Shown here: one piece after another, positions 1 to 11,624 of the stretch
How the letters are laid out: every line of letters begins with the position of its first letter
How positions within the stretch are numbered: the first letter of the stretch is position 1
Assembly: GCA_035235625.1 (NCBI GenBank)
Contig: CP141140.1
Coordinates: 19,984,685 to 20,048,684 of the forward strand
Direction: 5' to 3'
Source of the DNA: Saururus chinensis
Taxonomy: Eukaryota > Streptophyta > Magnoliopsida > Piperales > Saururaceae
Length of the DNA stretch: 64,000 nt
Notes under the pieces: generated by a model
Database searches by the model: none
Told to the model about the DNA's origin: nothing
The model's input: only the letters and a program-made list of their open reading frames with translations
Program-made: the position numbers and the translations under genes

Positions 1-304
1 TGTAATTTTAAAACTGGGACTGATAGCCGCAATAGATATCACAATCGAAATTAAGACAGAATCAATAGAATCCTACTTTATCAAAGCCCTTTCTCATTCG
101 AGTCTTTGACATTATAAACAGCTTCTGATGCAAGCCAAGCGGCCCAAGCCCAGGCTTCTAATGCAAGCAATCCATGTCCTTTTCCGTTGCCTTGCACACA
201 ATAAATAAGCTTCCAATGCAAGTCAACAGCCTCGGCTGCAGCCTGCAGTTGCACTTCTTCAGAGCCAGCACTTCTACCTTACCGGCGCCGAAAGGAGAAG
301 AGCC
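1..304 (+). promoter_or_regulatory. Upstream region of the first F-box gene
   Basis: Non-coding sequence before the first F-box gene. A TATA-like TATAAA lies at 113-118, about 190 bp before the ATG, so it could serve a transcript with a moderate 5' leader. Three imperfect copies of a motif like CTTCYRATGCAAG occur near 123, 157 and 210, perhaps a degraded short tandem repeat. No gene is seen on either strand. The assignment as promoter is inferred from position. Confidence 0.35.
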
Positions 305-1905
305 ATGCCAGGGAAGCAGGACAGAATCAGCGAGCTCCCGGATGCAATCCTCCATGCAATCCTCTCTCTGCTCCCCGTCAAATCTATTGCTGGTGCGGGT
401 GTTTTGTCCCAGAGATGGAATCACTTGTTCAAGAGCCTCCAGCTACACCACTCTGTGCTCGACTTCGGTGAGGAGTTCTCATCAGGTAAATCTGTGCAAG
501 AGTTTGTGGGCTCTGTCAATTTGCATCTTCAGCTCAGCGGAGGCAACAAAGTAAAGAGGTTCAAGCTCTTCTTCTATCCCTCTATTCAATATATGTCTGA
601 TCTTGAGAAGTGGTTCCAGTGTGTCGTTAAGCAAGGAATCGAAGAGCTTGAGCTTGACTTCTGTCTTGACTATGGACCACTCATCCAAGACGATTTCTTG
701 GAGGCAGAGAAGAAACGTTTCAAGCTGCCTGGTTGTGTTTTTGGCTGCCGCACACTGAGTCGAATCAAAATAAGTCGTTCTGATTTCAGCATTCCATTGG
801 ACTTCCCAGGTTTCAGCTCGCTCAGAGAGCTGTACCTCTATACAGTGAACATGACCGATGAAATGCTTGAGAGAATAATTTTCACGTGCCCATCTCTCGA
901 CACACTCAACTTAAGAGAGTGCTATGACCTCTCTGTCATTAAAATTTGTGGTCCTGATTTACAGCTCAAATTCTTGGCAGTAGTGGATTGTATGTGCGCT
1001 TCCCAATTGGAGATTTACGCTCCCAATCTCAGGTCGTTCCATTTCAACGGTGACTTGTTTATGTACAATTTCATAAACATTTCTTCCTTGTCGGATGCCA
1101 TTGTTTGTGCAGTGGGTGAAAATTGTTATGATTTCGAGTACAATCGAACGAAGATTTTGGCCAAGATCAACCATGTCAAGATTCTCACTCTATGTAGCCG
1201 TGCTCCCTGGGTTAGTTTTAACAAGTTTTCTTCTTTATATATTTGATATATTGAACACCTGATACGAGATTCTCGATCATATCTCAGGACGTAGTCACTG
1301 CAGAGGAATATGAGCCTGAAGATTTACCAATTACATTTCACAATTTACACGAACTACAGTTACTTATGGATAAAGGGCTGCAGGACGATTATCTTTACTG
1401 TTTCTTTCGACATTGCACTTTTCCTTGGCTAGAGAAGCTTTTCATAGAGGTTTGATAACCATGACCATTCATCATTTTAGTTCTCCTTCCATCAAACTGA
1501 CACAGGTTTGCAATGTCAAACTCCTTGCAGCTTGACACCCTCTGTTTCAACCGCCCAATGTCGGAAGAAGCATTTTTTGAACCAGGCATCCCTCCTCAGC
1601 AAATATTTTGCAACCTCAAGATAGCAAAGATAAATAGCTTTCGTGGTCGCAGGAATGAGATTTCGTTGGTGAAGTTTTTACTGGAGAAAAGTATTGCACT
1701 TGAGTGTCTGGTTCTAGTTGCTCCCGCTCCCAAAGAAAATGTGGCTGAAGCACTTAAGACGCCGAAAAGCACTGTTTTGGAACAATTGTGGTCGCTGCCC
1801 AGGGCCAATTCCGAAGCTCAAATTTTACTGCACGAATATGCAGAAAATGATAAGAGTCCATGCCCAACTCATACAAAATCCCAATATGCGCCAAATTATG
1901 TATAA
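305..1905 (+). CDS. F-box/LRR protein with FBD domain (three exons, 480 aa)
   Basis: Exons 305-1210, 1288-1449 and 1531-1905, all phase 0 with GT-AG junctions, give 480 aa. The protein opens with an F-box at about residues 6-45 (RISELPDAILHAILSLLP followed by VLSQRWNHLF), continues with degenerate plant leucine-rich repeats (FSSLRELYL, CPSLDTLNL) and ends in an FBD-type region (LVKFLLEKSIALECLVL, then LPRANSEAQILL). Proteins of this family usually act as substrate-recognition subunits of SCF E3 ubiquitin ligases: the F-box binds SKP1/ASK and the LRR/FBD part binds the target. The target cannot be told from sequence. For exon 3, the acceptor at 1529-1530 was chosen because an earlier AG at 1505-1506 would put a stop in frame. 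The ATG at 305 directly precedes the F-box. A second intact family member lies 6 kb downstream. Confidence 0.85.
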
Positions 1906-1955
1906 ATACTTGTTTGTGCTGCACATCAGTCTGGAGCATGCAGGCTAGGCTGTCT

Positions 1956-1961
1956 AATAAA
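1956..1961 (+). terminator. Polyadenylation signal AATAAA of the first F-box gene
   Basis: AATAAA occurs about 50 bp after the stop codon at 1905, a normal distance for a plant near-upstream element. Assigned by position only. Confidence 0.4.
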
Positions 1962-2221
1962 TGGTATTCAGTGTTGTAAATACTTTTATAAGGTTATGAA
2001 CCATATGTGCCACATTTCCAGTGCCATTTGCTACCATTTTCACAAGTTCTTTCTTAGTCAGCACTAATTAGGATGGAGAATAAAAAATAAAAAAAAATTG
2101 GTGAGTTAGAATTTTTATTTTATTTTTTGATAACTGGAGAGTTAGAATCTTGCAAATAAGGTCTGGGGTTTTGAATAATATCTCATGCAAATATGGGACT
2201 GTGAACAGAAACCAAGGACTC

Positions 2222-2430
2222 AATTTGCCTGATCGCCTTTTCAGGTGTAGAACAGTTGCCCATCTTAAAATAAGTGCTGATGATTTCAGTTTTCCATCAA
2301 AATTCATGGGGTTCTTCAGTTCACTCAAAATTCTCCCCTCAATTGAACGTTAATGACATACTACTGGAGAAAATATTTCTCAAGTGCCCAAGTATTGAGA
2401 AATTTATTGCATGGTTTTCACGACCATAAA
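2222..2430 (+). pseudogene. F-box/LRR gene fragment (decayed paralogue)
   Basis: A short open stretch reads CRTVAHLKISADDFSFPSKF, matching the CRTLSRIKISRSDFSIPLDF stretch of the intact gene just upstream (about residues 149-168). A little further on, in another frame, LLEKIFLKCPSIEK matches the repeat MLERIIFTCPSLDT of that gene. The F-box, the FBD and an open frame are missing, so this is a broken tandem copy. Sequence up to about 2,650 may hold further LRR remnants, but I could not align it with confidence. From there to about 2,950 I see nothing recognisable. Confidence 0.6.
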
Positions 2431-2954
2431 CAATCATGAAAGAACTTCGCATATTTCTCGCAACAAAACAACCATTGGTTTCACATCAACTACAAAATTC
2501 ATAAAAAAAATTTCCAAGACCTGGCCAGCGATCTCATGCTATTGCGGCCATCGCAAGTCCTGCTTCAGCTTCTACTAGAAATTGCCGAGGAGACAAGCTT
2601 TTTCACCAAACTAAATTCCATAACGATCAAAGCAAACCCACATGGATCTTGATCTGAATTTTCATCTACTATATCCCAAAAAAGTTTCTTAGTAGCTCCC
2701 ATTCCCTCTGCCCTGAGCCACCCTGTGGGACCCACACGGGGACTCTGCCCTTGTAAGCTGGATTGGTTGTCCGAACTTTTGCGGCATATATGATTTGGAT
2801 ATAAATTCTTTTTAACCAACTAAAAAATGGGCCTAATGTGGCCAGATTCATTGTGATTTAATCCATACACAGCCAAATTTATCGCTTCAAAAGGGATCAA
2901 AACCGGTATGAGCAAATGACCAAACTAAACTCCTAGTTTAGTCACATACTCAAA

Positions 2955-3405
2955 CTATGAGTAACTTTTTACTATTTACCTAAATAAACTTAGGAACGTG
3001 TGAAGTAAAAAATGTGTGAAAAAAAAAGACATAATACCCTCTATGCATGTAACTATTCATCAACCAAGCGAAAATGCAAGTGAGAGTTCCTCTTTTTCCT
3101 TCAACGGACAAAGAAAAAGTTTCAGCCAAGTTACACCATCTCCCCAACCTCGAGGTGATATCTTCCCTTGTGGCATCCTTCTTTTCAGGGCACGTCCTCC
3201 TCCCTAACAGCATCATCCTCCTTGGTGGCAGCATCATCCTCCTTAGTGGCATCCTCTTCCTTCATGACTTTTTTCTCTTCGCGTTTATTTATAAAGGCTG
3301 GGCTTAGTTCCATTCTTCACAACTACTTCTATTCTTCCTCTTGATAATCCAGTAGTTTTTGGTTTTGGATGATGAAGAAGAGATGATGGTTAGAAGGAAA
3401 ATGAA
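2955..3405 (+). repeat. Left terminal inverted repeat of the 4.2-kb element
   Basis: Pairs with the minus strand of 6,795-7,195 along its whole length with frequent mismatches and small gaps (roughly 70-80% by eye). It carries a CATCATCCTCCTTRGTGGCA repeat near 3,210-3,250. Confidence 0.6.
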
Positions 3406-5957
3406 GGTATCAAGGATAAGGTGAAAGATGTAGAAGAAATGAGGAGCATATTATTATTTTGGAAGGATTAAAGAGCATCTTAAGTAGTTTATGCTACCGC
3501 TCTAAATTTTCTAGATAACTACAAATTGGACAACTAAAAAAGTAGAAAATTAAAAAATAGAAAACAAAGGGTGAGGACATGGGTGTGATGGATGAGGAAA
3601 TGAGATATGAGACATGGGATACATAGCTGCAACATATAAAGAGGTTTACAAATGTAACATCTACCATGTTCTATGTAAAGTTCATATGATACACCTAAAT
3701 TTGTAAGGTTAATTTAATTAAAGTCTCCACATTCAAGGCATTTTGTAGGCAAGCCAAATAAGAAGTGAGTATTATGAAGTTTGGCAAATAAAATAAAACA
3801 ATCAAGTGTTGTAAATTAAAGGGGTATATATATAACAAGGCTACTTGTCAGTTCCCAGTTTGGCATCATGGTGTCAATGACAATCCATCAGTCACAAATA
3901 ATAAAATGAGGATACAACTGCCTTTAATGAGAAATAGTAATAGTAATTCATCAAAGAAGAATAAAAAGGCAAGTGCACCTAGAGAGTCTGGGCCTACACT
4001 TAGAGGATCATACTCAATTATCTCAGGCAATGACACTGCAAGAGAATATATGCCACACCCAAACAAAATGGATGTTAGAGGTGATAGTTTCTAATTTTTC
4101 AATTTACAATTTGACAACTGATATATCTTTATAGACAAAAGTACTTTTGTGGATATCACACGTATACATAATTAGTAATTTTTGTGGATACTACATGTAT
4201 GCAATAACCAGTGCATAATTTTCGGGTATCACACCTACACAAAGGTTTTGGGGACATCAATTTTATACAAGTATCCTTTTTTTTCTATATGAAATCAGTA
4301 TACAATTCAAAATTATTTTGTTTCATTTTCATAAGATAGAGAGTTAATTGGTGGTAGTATTATATTTTTTTGTACGTGACATAATCATACCATCAAGTTT
4401 TTATGTTGTAGAAGCTCAACCCACCATTACCTCTATATTATGTATATAGTTTGGTAATTTTCTAGTTTGGTAGTTTTCTAATTTGGCAGTTTGTCCTCGT
4501 TAGAGGAGGGACCCCATTGATCTAACCTTTGCATTCTCGTCATTTTGTCTAATTAAATTGTAAGCAAGACAACCCACATCAATTGGCGGCTAAAGATTTG
4601 TGTGCCCTACTTGATGGATGCTCGTTATCTCTCTGAACCAATCTATATTAACCTCCAATAAGAAAAGGTTCAACATGATTTCTACTCTAAGAATTCTTTA
4701 TTCCCTTAACTTGAAAGTGATTAAGTACATATATTTTTCCATGGTTGAAATAGCCTTAGTTGGGCCACTCGAGAATGGAATAGATTTATCACTCATGGCA
4801 TATTTCACTGCATAGTTTTGAGTACAAAGTTTCACTATGAAATAAAATTAGTCCATCATGTGGAAGGCTTTTACCAAAAATATATTCACATCAAATTTTT
4901 CTTGTAAGTAGTTAGTTAGCTATTTAACTTCTTGAGTTGGGGCACATCCTCACCAGTGAAGTTAAAAGCAAAGCAGTGTAACAAATATCACATGTATAAG
5001 CACACTCAAACCCCACAATTATTATAGTTAACCTATCTAGGGTGACCACCAAGCTTGGCACTCTACTGTTTCCATCATGACAAATATGATAACCATCCAA
5101 ATTTATGGAGGACTACCTAGATAAAGACTTGTAGTTTCTTCAAGTATACATAATACTCTTCCAATGCATCCCCCTAGTAAAAAGGGTCAAAATCAAAATA
5201 TATTTTTTCCTATAAACAGAGCACAATTAAGATTTAATGATTATTGTTGACATTGAATGAAAAGTAATGTGTTGAAAAACCAGCAAAGGGTATCCCCCCC
5301 CCATACACATAGTCAACATGTTATTCAATGAGTCAGGGATTGTAGTCTACATGGCTAACACTTCCTCTGACATTGGTAGCCTTCCATGAGCACGTCTAAA
5401 TATGGTCTATCTATCAATTAATCTTTGCAATATCACAAAAGTAGTATTTGTAAACATATTACAATGTAACTCAAAAATTTTATATACAATTGATAGTTAT
5501 CCTACTGAAAGTTATTCAGTTGATAGTTTTTCAATTCACAGTTAATAGTTAAGAATTGAAAAAAAATGTACTTACCAAAAAATGAGCAAAGTGGAATGTA
5601 TAGTCCCTTATATACTTCTAGTATGTTTATTATTCCGAAGGAGTGCCACATATGTATTAAAATGCTATATAAAAAGAAAATAAATTATAACTTAAATCAT
5701 GTTCCACAAATGACTACTCATAGAGCTATATATTAAAAATAATGTAATCAAGATATATACATAATCCCCAAGCCACTCCCTACAATTTATAATAACTATT
5801 AAGAAGGTTGGGGTTATTAGGGAGCCCTCAATGTCTCCATACATGCTTATGTAATACACCACAACACAAATCAAATACAACGACATAATTAAAAAATCCC
5901 AATATTGAAAGTACCCTCTTTGCCTTCTATGATACAGCTAAAGTCACTTCTTTGCAC

Positions 5958-6190
5958 CTACTCCATAAACTTCGCTTCCTCTACATCCCCAAATACAGTA
6001 AGATTAGCAATATCAAATTCAGCAGCCTTGGTTAGCATAAACAATTTGTTAATCTTCTTCTCATTCTCTTTTGCAATGTACACTTGAACTATTTTGCTTG
6101 CGTCACAGGACTTTGTCTTCTCGATGAAAGAGTAATCCACAACAATAGGAACAACATCTACAGCATTAACTTCAGCTGATTTTATTTTTT
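5958..6190 (-). pseudogene. Unrecognised coding remnant inside the long-TIR element
   Basis: Read on the minus strand, about 75 codons are open. They include the stretches VDYSFIEKTKSCDASKIVQV and LFMLTKAAEFDIANLTVFGD, then EEAKFME and a stop. The composition is protein-like (mixed charged and hydrophobic) in an otherwise AT-rich, stop-filled region, so it may be an exon of the element's lost protein. I do not recognise the family. It could also be chance. Confidence 0.25.
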
Positions 6191-6429
6191 TAACCTTCTT
6201 GTATAGGTATTTGTAAGGGGTCTTTTAATATCTACTCTTATTTTTCTCCCTTCCAACTAGTTTCATGTCCTTTTTACATGCACTAATGGCTTATTAAGAT
6301 CATAAGAAAATATGAGTTTAGGTTAAATGCATATAAATTATATTACCTCAATAGTCATCAACATCTTTCTTTCCACACTCATCAGCCTCCATCATTTCAC
6401 CTTCCTTATTTCCCATCCTTAGGACACTC

Positions 6430-6735
6430 ATCTTCCTCGTGCATACCTCTTCCCACCCTCTGCCATCTCCTTTTAGCTCTCACTATCCTCTTTCCTCCCA
6501 CCATCCCCTTCCCCATGCTCACCACCATCCTCATCTACATTTTTTTCCTCTTGCTTGCCACCATCCTCTTCCTCATCTTTTTCCTCATGTCTTCCACCAT
6601 CAACTTCCTCCTGCCCGCCACCATCGTCATCCCCCCCCCCCCCCCCAATCTTCCTCTTGCATCCCATATCTCATTTCCTCATGCACCGATCTCACCCATA
6701 TCCTCACTCTACACCCCCCCCCCTTCATAATTTTT
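6430..6735. repeat. Pyrimidine-rich low-complexity tract (CCACCATCCTCTTCCTC-like units)
   Basis: The plus strand is almost entirely C and T with recurring CACCATCCTC and TTCCTC words, plus a C homopolymer of about 14 at 6,631 and a shorter one near 6,714. The long open frames here on both strands are low-complexity artefacts (Pro/His/Ser-rich on plus, Glu/Gly/Asp-rich on minus). It behaves like a degenerate minisatellite next to the right TIR of the element. Confidence 0.6.
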
Positions 6736-6794
6736 TTTGCACCATCACTCATTATATGGTCCACATTAGCAATCACATCACAATCTACATAAAA

Positions 6795-7195
6795 ACCTTA
6801 AAGAGACATTTTTTTCAAACCATCATCTATTCTTCATCATCCAAAAATTAAAAACTACTAGATTACCAAGAGAAAGAATAGAAACAAATTACTAGATTAC
6901 CAGAATGAAGAATAGAATAGTTGTGAAGAACATAACTAATCCCAACCTTTAGAAATAGACATGAGGAGGAGAGAGCCATGATCAAGGAGGATGCAACCCA
7001 AAAGGAGGTTGCTACTAGGGAGGATGTCACGGGGAGATAGGGGAGGGATGAAGAGGAACTCTTGTATGCATTTCCCACTTGGTTGTTGATGAAGAGTTGT
7101 ATGCATGGAGGGTTCTCACGTCCTTTTCTATCACACGTTTTTCACTTTATACATTCCAAAAGTCAATTTGGGTAAATAGTAAAACGTTGGGGGTT
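6795..7195 (-). repeat. Right terminal inverted repeat of the 4.2-kb element
   Basis: The reverse complement matches 2,955-3,405. It begins near ACGTTTTACTATTTACCC and runs through TCTTCACAACTATTCTATTC to GGATGATGAAGAATAGATGA. Confidence 0.6.
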
Positions 7196-8140
7196 TTTTG
7201 TGAGATCACTCACATGTAAATGCTTCGTAGCAGATTTAAACTCTTGTCTTTCGTATCAAACAATGTTCTACTTGGGCAGCCTCGGAAGCATGATATGATA
7301 ATTTTGCCATCCCTTCTACCTCTCCCAAGAGTTCAATTTTAAGGTCGGTACCTATAAGGAGTGAAGCAAAAGCCTATTATGCGGATGCTTAATTATATTA
7401 ATCCAAAAAATAAATGCCACAAAGCTCAAAGAGAAAGGGTGTGTGCACTCACACATTCGAACTGCTATTTAAACCCATTTTCTTGCTATTTATCCGATGC
7501 TGCCAATTTAGGTGTCTCATTTCCCATTCGTGGGTCGACGGTGCGGGTGAAGGAAATGAGAAGAAAGGAGTAAATATGAGGTATTTTAGGTGGAGAAAAG
7601 TGACTTCAAAAACTAAGGGGTATAGGTGGGAGATTTTAAAAACTTAGCAAACGGGGCACTGATCAGTTTTATGGGGTCGTCCAGGACTTTATTTATGTGA
7701 AGTCAATGTCCCTGCACACGCTACTCTCTTTAGCTGCTTCGAAGAAGATACCGATGATCAGTCAAGATAAAAATTCAAGTCGAAGAAATGTTAATTCCCA
7801 CCTTCATCTGCCACGGCCTCCGACTCTTGGATATCTGATCTTCCTTCCTTTCTCTTCATTGCTGTGTTGGTGCTCATTCGACACTCCACACAAATTCACA
7901 AAAGTCAGTACCTCATTTATCAAAATTTCGTTCATTTTCCACTTAACATTTTGCCCATATTAATAGATCTGGAGTTGCACTATTTTTTTGAGAAAGATAA
8001 TCGATGAGCCAATGTTCTTTTAATTACTCTTTTCTTTATCTTAAGCAATTGTTTCAGTCATCATTTTTTTAGTAAGATTGGCTTTTAATTGTCCACAGCC
8101 TATCCAAGACCAATGAAACTGCTGATGTAGCTTGAGAACT
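7196..8140 (+). other. Intergenic DNA and upstream region of the second F-box gene
   Basis: No gene or repeat with support. Short open frames at 7,361-7,647 and 7,697-7,963 show no family features. The last few hundred bases are T-rich and probably contain the promoter and 5' leader of the F-box gene starting at 8,141. Confidence 0.4.
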
Positions 8141-10322
8141 ATGGAAGGAGTAACGAAGCCTGAAGCTGGCAATGATCCGATTACTCGTATGCCCGATGCA
8201 TTACTTCTTCAGATTTTGTCCAATTTACGGATGAAAGATTTGGTACGAACATGTGTTCTTTCGAAGAGATGGAGATATTTGTGGACAGTGACGCCTACTT
8301 TGGATTTTAGAGAAGAAGAGAAGAGGAAAAACACTAGTCTTGATTTTGAAGAAGATGAAGAAGAAACAAGGGAAAGTGCAATAGACATTGTTAAGTTCAT
8401 CAACTGTTCGTTAATTGCTCATGAAAGTGTCAAAGTCGATAAATTATGTATCTCAATTTCATATGAAAATTGCCATGCCTGTCAAGTCACTTCATGGATT
8501 CGTTTTGCTCTAAGGCATAATGTTGAGGAACTCCATTTAGATTTCCTTGCAGGAAACTTGTGCTTTGAAGAGTTTGATTCAGAATATCTTCAATTGTACG
8601 AGTTGCCGCAATGCATCTTTCTTTCTGATAGTCTTGTGAGTCTAACACTGAAATTTTGTCATCTCAAGTGCCCAAGTTCTATTTCAGTAAGCTCTCTTCG
8701 AACACTGCATCTACAACAGATGCTAATTACGAGTGATGTCCTCCATAAATTACTTTTGGGTTGTCCTCTCCTTGAAAGCTTGGATATAGCAGACTGCAAT
8801 AGGACAAGAGACATAATCATCAAGACAGATCAAAAGCTTGAAACAGTAAGGATAGAAGATACATATTATATACAAGGTTCAGATGCCCTTATTGAGATTG
8901 ACGCACCGAAGCTTCTCTCTTTGGAACTATATGGGAATTGCCCAAGGGCAGACTACAAATTATTGAAGGCTTCATCATTGGAAAAGGTCGGCATTGACTT
9001 TGAATGGATGTTTGTTGAATATCAGAAAGAGTACGGTTCAGATTACTGCGACCTTGATGCACTGAGGAAGCTTCTTGAAGATCTTTCACATGTTAAACAT
9101 CTTCATCTTTGCAGCTGGTGTGTTCAGGTATAGAGTTCTATACATTTTGTCATTTTCAGTTTCCTGTATAAAGATGTCATATGTCTATGAAATGTGTTAT
9201 TCTAACCTAGTATGACCTGTCAATTTTAAAGGCCCATAAAAGTGGAGCACAGAGTGAAATTTTTAAGGAGAGATATAGACAAAAAAAATGTTGAGTGACA
9301 GTAAAGAAAATATATCAGTCTAGCTTTAAAAATCTCATGTTTACAGCATCCAATTCTTTGTCTGCATTATACGGTTGAGACCAAGATATTTATAGTACAG
9401 AGGGTGTGCTGGTGTTTTACTAGGTATGATAAAAAGGACATTAAATATGAAAAACTTGTTGTACTACTTGTATTAATGGAAACAATCAGGAACCAAAGTT
9501 CTTCTGCAATAGCACTGTAGACTATTTAAGGGGCTGGACGAACTTTTGTAATTAGGGTAGCAGCATCTTCCGTAGATGCAAAATTTTAATAGTAGTGAAG
9601 ATCCTATGCTTTCTATTTTGCGCAGGTTATGTCAATTAGGGAGCTAAAATGCTTGGATACTCCAGTTCTTAGTGCTGCATGCCTGGAACTGAAGACAGGA
9701 ATGACAGCATTTGAGCTTCCAGGATTTGTCCACCTCCTAAAAAGCTGTTGCGAGCTTGCTACTCTGATATTGAGGATTGACAACAAGTTAGCAATCAATA
9801 CTTATAACTGGCTAGATTCCCAGGTCTGTAGTTGGATCTCTTTCAATTCTTTATAACGAATGTTGTTAATATTCTACATACTTCTACTCAAATGGACACC
9901 ATGGTCCTTTGACCTAACGACATAATATTATCCAGGAAGCATATGTGAATGAAAAGCAATACTTGAAATGGTTGGAGCTTTGTTTCTCCCGATTGCTGCA
10001 GTACCTCAAAACTGTAAAGATATATGGTTTTCTAGGGGGAGGCGACTTTTCTGAATTGGAGCTTGGAAGTGAGGGAGTGAAGAGCTTGATGAGTAGCATG
10101 GGAGTGACGAGCTTCCTGAGCAGTCGTCATCGTGAAATCCAATTTGTAAAACTCCTGCTTAAAAACTCAAAGGCGCTGGAGAAATTAGTTATATGCACCA
10201 CGAGCTCACCCTTTTTCAAGGATTGGTCCGAGAAATCAAAGCTAATGACAAAGCTTAGAGATCAGATTATGGGTTTCCCCAGAGCCAACCCATATGCTGA
10301 ATTAGTTATATGTGAAAGCTAG
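8141..10322 (+). CDS. F-box/LRR protein with FBD domain (three exons, 523 aa)
   Basis: Exons 8141-9127, 9626-9823 and 9936-10322, all phase 0, give 523 aa. The F-box lies at about residues 12-55 (ITRMPDALLLQILSNLRMKD, then TCVLSKRWRYLW). Next come plant LRR motifs (LHLDFLAG, SLVSLTLKF, SSLRTLHLQ, CPLLESLDIADC, APKLLSLELYG) and a C-terminal FBD region (LKTVKIYGFLGG, IQFVKLLLKNSKALEKLVI, MGFPRANPYAELV). The ATG at 8141 is used; the in-frame TTG nine bases upstream is not a eukaryotic start. The likely role is substrate receptor of an SCF ubiquitin ligase, inferred from the family; the substrate is unknown. Architecture and intron phases match the gene at 305-1905, so the two are paralogues, though the proteins have diverged well apart. 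The 3' end converges on PHYC. Confidence 0.87.
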
Positions 10323-11624
10323 AAATTTGTTTTTCTTTTAATACTTCCGATAAACCTTTATAATAGTCTTTGACCTATGTTAATTTCTTGCCCTTTTTAA
10401 TTATCCGTGTGTCCTAATAGTAATGCCTTAAGACGATAAATTCCACGTCAACTGATTGGTGATTTCCCTTCCCTTTTGATTGTATTTTGTTAGCCATTAA
10501 TCTTCCGTTTGACATGAAAAATATCTCATTTGAATTTGATCTCTATGGAGACTGGCAAAGATTTTATAGCCGAAAAATGTTTTGGTGACGTGAGTATTGG
10601 TGATGAACCTACTTTCCTCCAAATACTCTCCAAGCACCGTTGATTAGTAATCAATGATTTTTTTCCTAGACCTCACTAATCAATGATTTTTGGATAATTT
10701 ATGAAACCTGACGCCAGTGTAGCATTACTCTTTTATAGCTGCATGTCAACCCTACTCCATTCCGGCATTATGAGGTTGGAAAGTAAGTTTCTTGATTATG
10801 ATTATTATGTCCTCAATATCTCAATAGGAAATGGTGATTTCTATTGCTTCGTCGGAACCCATTAAACTAGATCCGATGGTCCTGAGGAATAAGCTGCCAA
10901 GACTTTTCCTCCCTCTTTTGAACTGACCACGAGCTACCAGATGTTAGTTTCAAGAACAAATAAGTCGTGTTATGCAGCTTTAAGAGAATTGAAGTTGTAG
11001 ACGATGTAAGGAACCCAGCACGAACGACACAAGTCACATTCTTGCAATTCCACAGAATTAAATGCACTAGTTATTTCCGAGATACAGACAAAGCGAGCAG
11101 TTCATGAATCCCTTTTATCTATTGGAGGATGCTGTCGACTCAATATTCAAAATAAACTAGTTTCAATACAGATTTCTTTTTTCATTTTTTCTTTTTGGAA
11201 AAGGTAGTTTCAATAGAGGTAGACCACTACCTTCATCTAATTTGTACAAGTATAATGGTGAATTGGCAATGGCCAACAGCAAAAGACATTGGGAGAAAAT
11301 TTTTACAGTAAAATCATCAAGCACAAAGAAAGCCTTATTATCATCACACGGATACTATTACATGTTAATACAAAACTCAAGCGGTTTTGGTGATTTGCTT
11401 GAACAAGCTCCAATTCAAATCAGATCCCAACCTTATCATGGGTGCTATTTACATGGAAGATTTTCCAAACTCGGACAGCAATTACTTAATTGGAGCTGGG
11501 ACACACCAGTGGTTAGTTTCATTGTGGGATATTCGATTGTTCAAATCTCATATCCGCTGCTTGTTTGGAAATGAACCCAACAGTTTGATTAATTCTCACT
11601 GCATTCACATCGCAAGGCTCTCTC
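10323..11624. other. Convergent intergenic region between an F-box gene and PHYC
   Basis: Holds the 3' ends of two converging genes: the F-box gene on plus, ending at 10,322, and PHYC on minus, ending at 11,625. Small open frames at 10,867-11,067 (minus) and 11,242-11,574 (plus) have no recognisable features. The stretch just below 11,625 is likely the PHYC 3' untranslated region. No mobile element was recognised. Confidence 0.45.

Larger units (their letters stand above)
2955..7195. mobile_element. DNA transposon-like element with about 430-bp terminal inverted repeats
   Basis: The left end, read forward, and the right end, read on the minus strand, share one long series of matching words. 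In order these are TTTTACTATTTACC, an ATGCATR..ACT.TTCATCAA block, AGAGTTCCTCTT, a CATCCTCC-rich block, AAAGGYTGGGMTTAGTT, TTCTTCACAACTA and TAGTAGTTTT...GGATGATGAAGAA. The interior of about 3.4 kb is AT-rich. It has loose direct repeats near 4,130-4,260 (GTGGATATCACACGTATAC and variants) and a short coding remnant on the minus strand near 6,000, but no recognisable transposase. Long TIRs suggest a Mutator-like or foldback element. Exact ends and target-site duplication were not resolved, so boundaries are good to a few tens of bases. It lies between two F-box genes. Confidence 0.6.

Noticed and set aside
1507-1530. Earlier exon 3 acceptor in the first F-box gene
   Set aside because: Splicing to the AG at 1,505-1,506 in phase 0 gives a stop within ten codons; the AG at 1,529-1,530 keeps the frame open to the FBD end.
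6439-6851. Pro/His/Ser-rich open frames
   Set aside because: They follow from a pyrimidine-rich low-complexity tract that is open in several frames at once.
8132-8140. Upstream start for the second F-box gene
   Set aside because: The codon at 8,132 is TTG; the ATG at 8,141 is a normal start.
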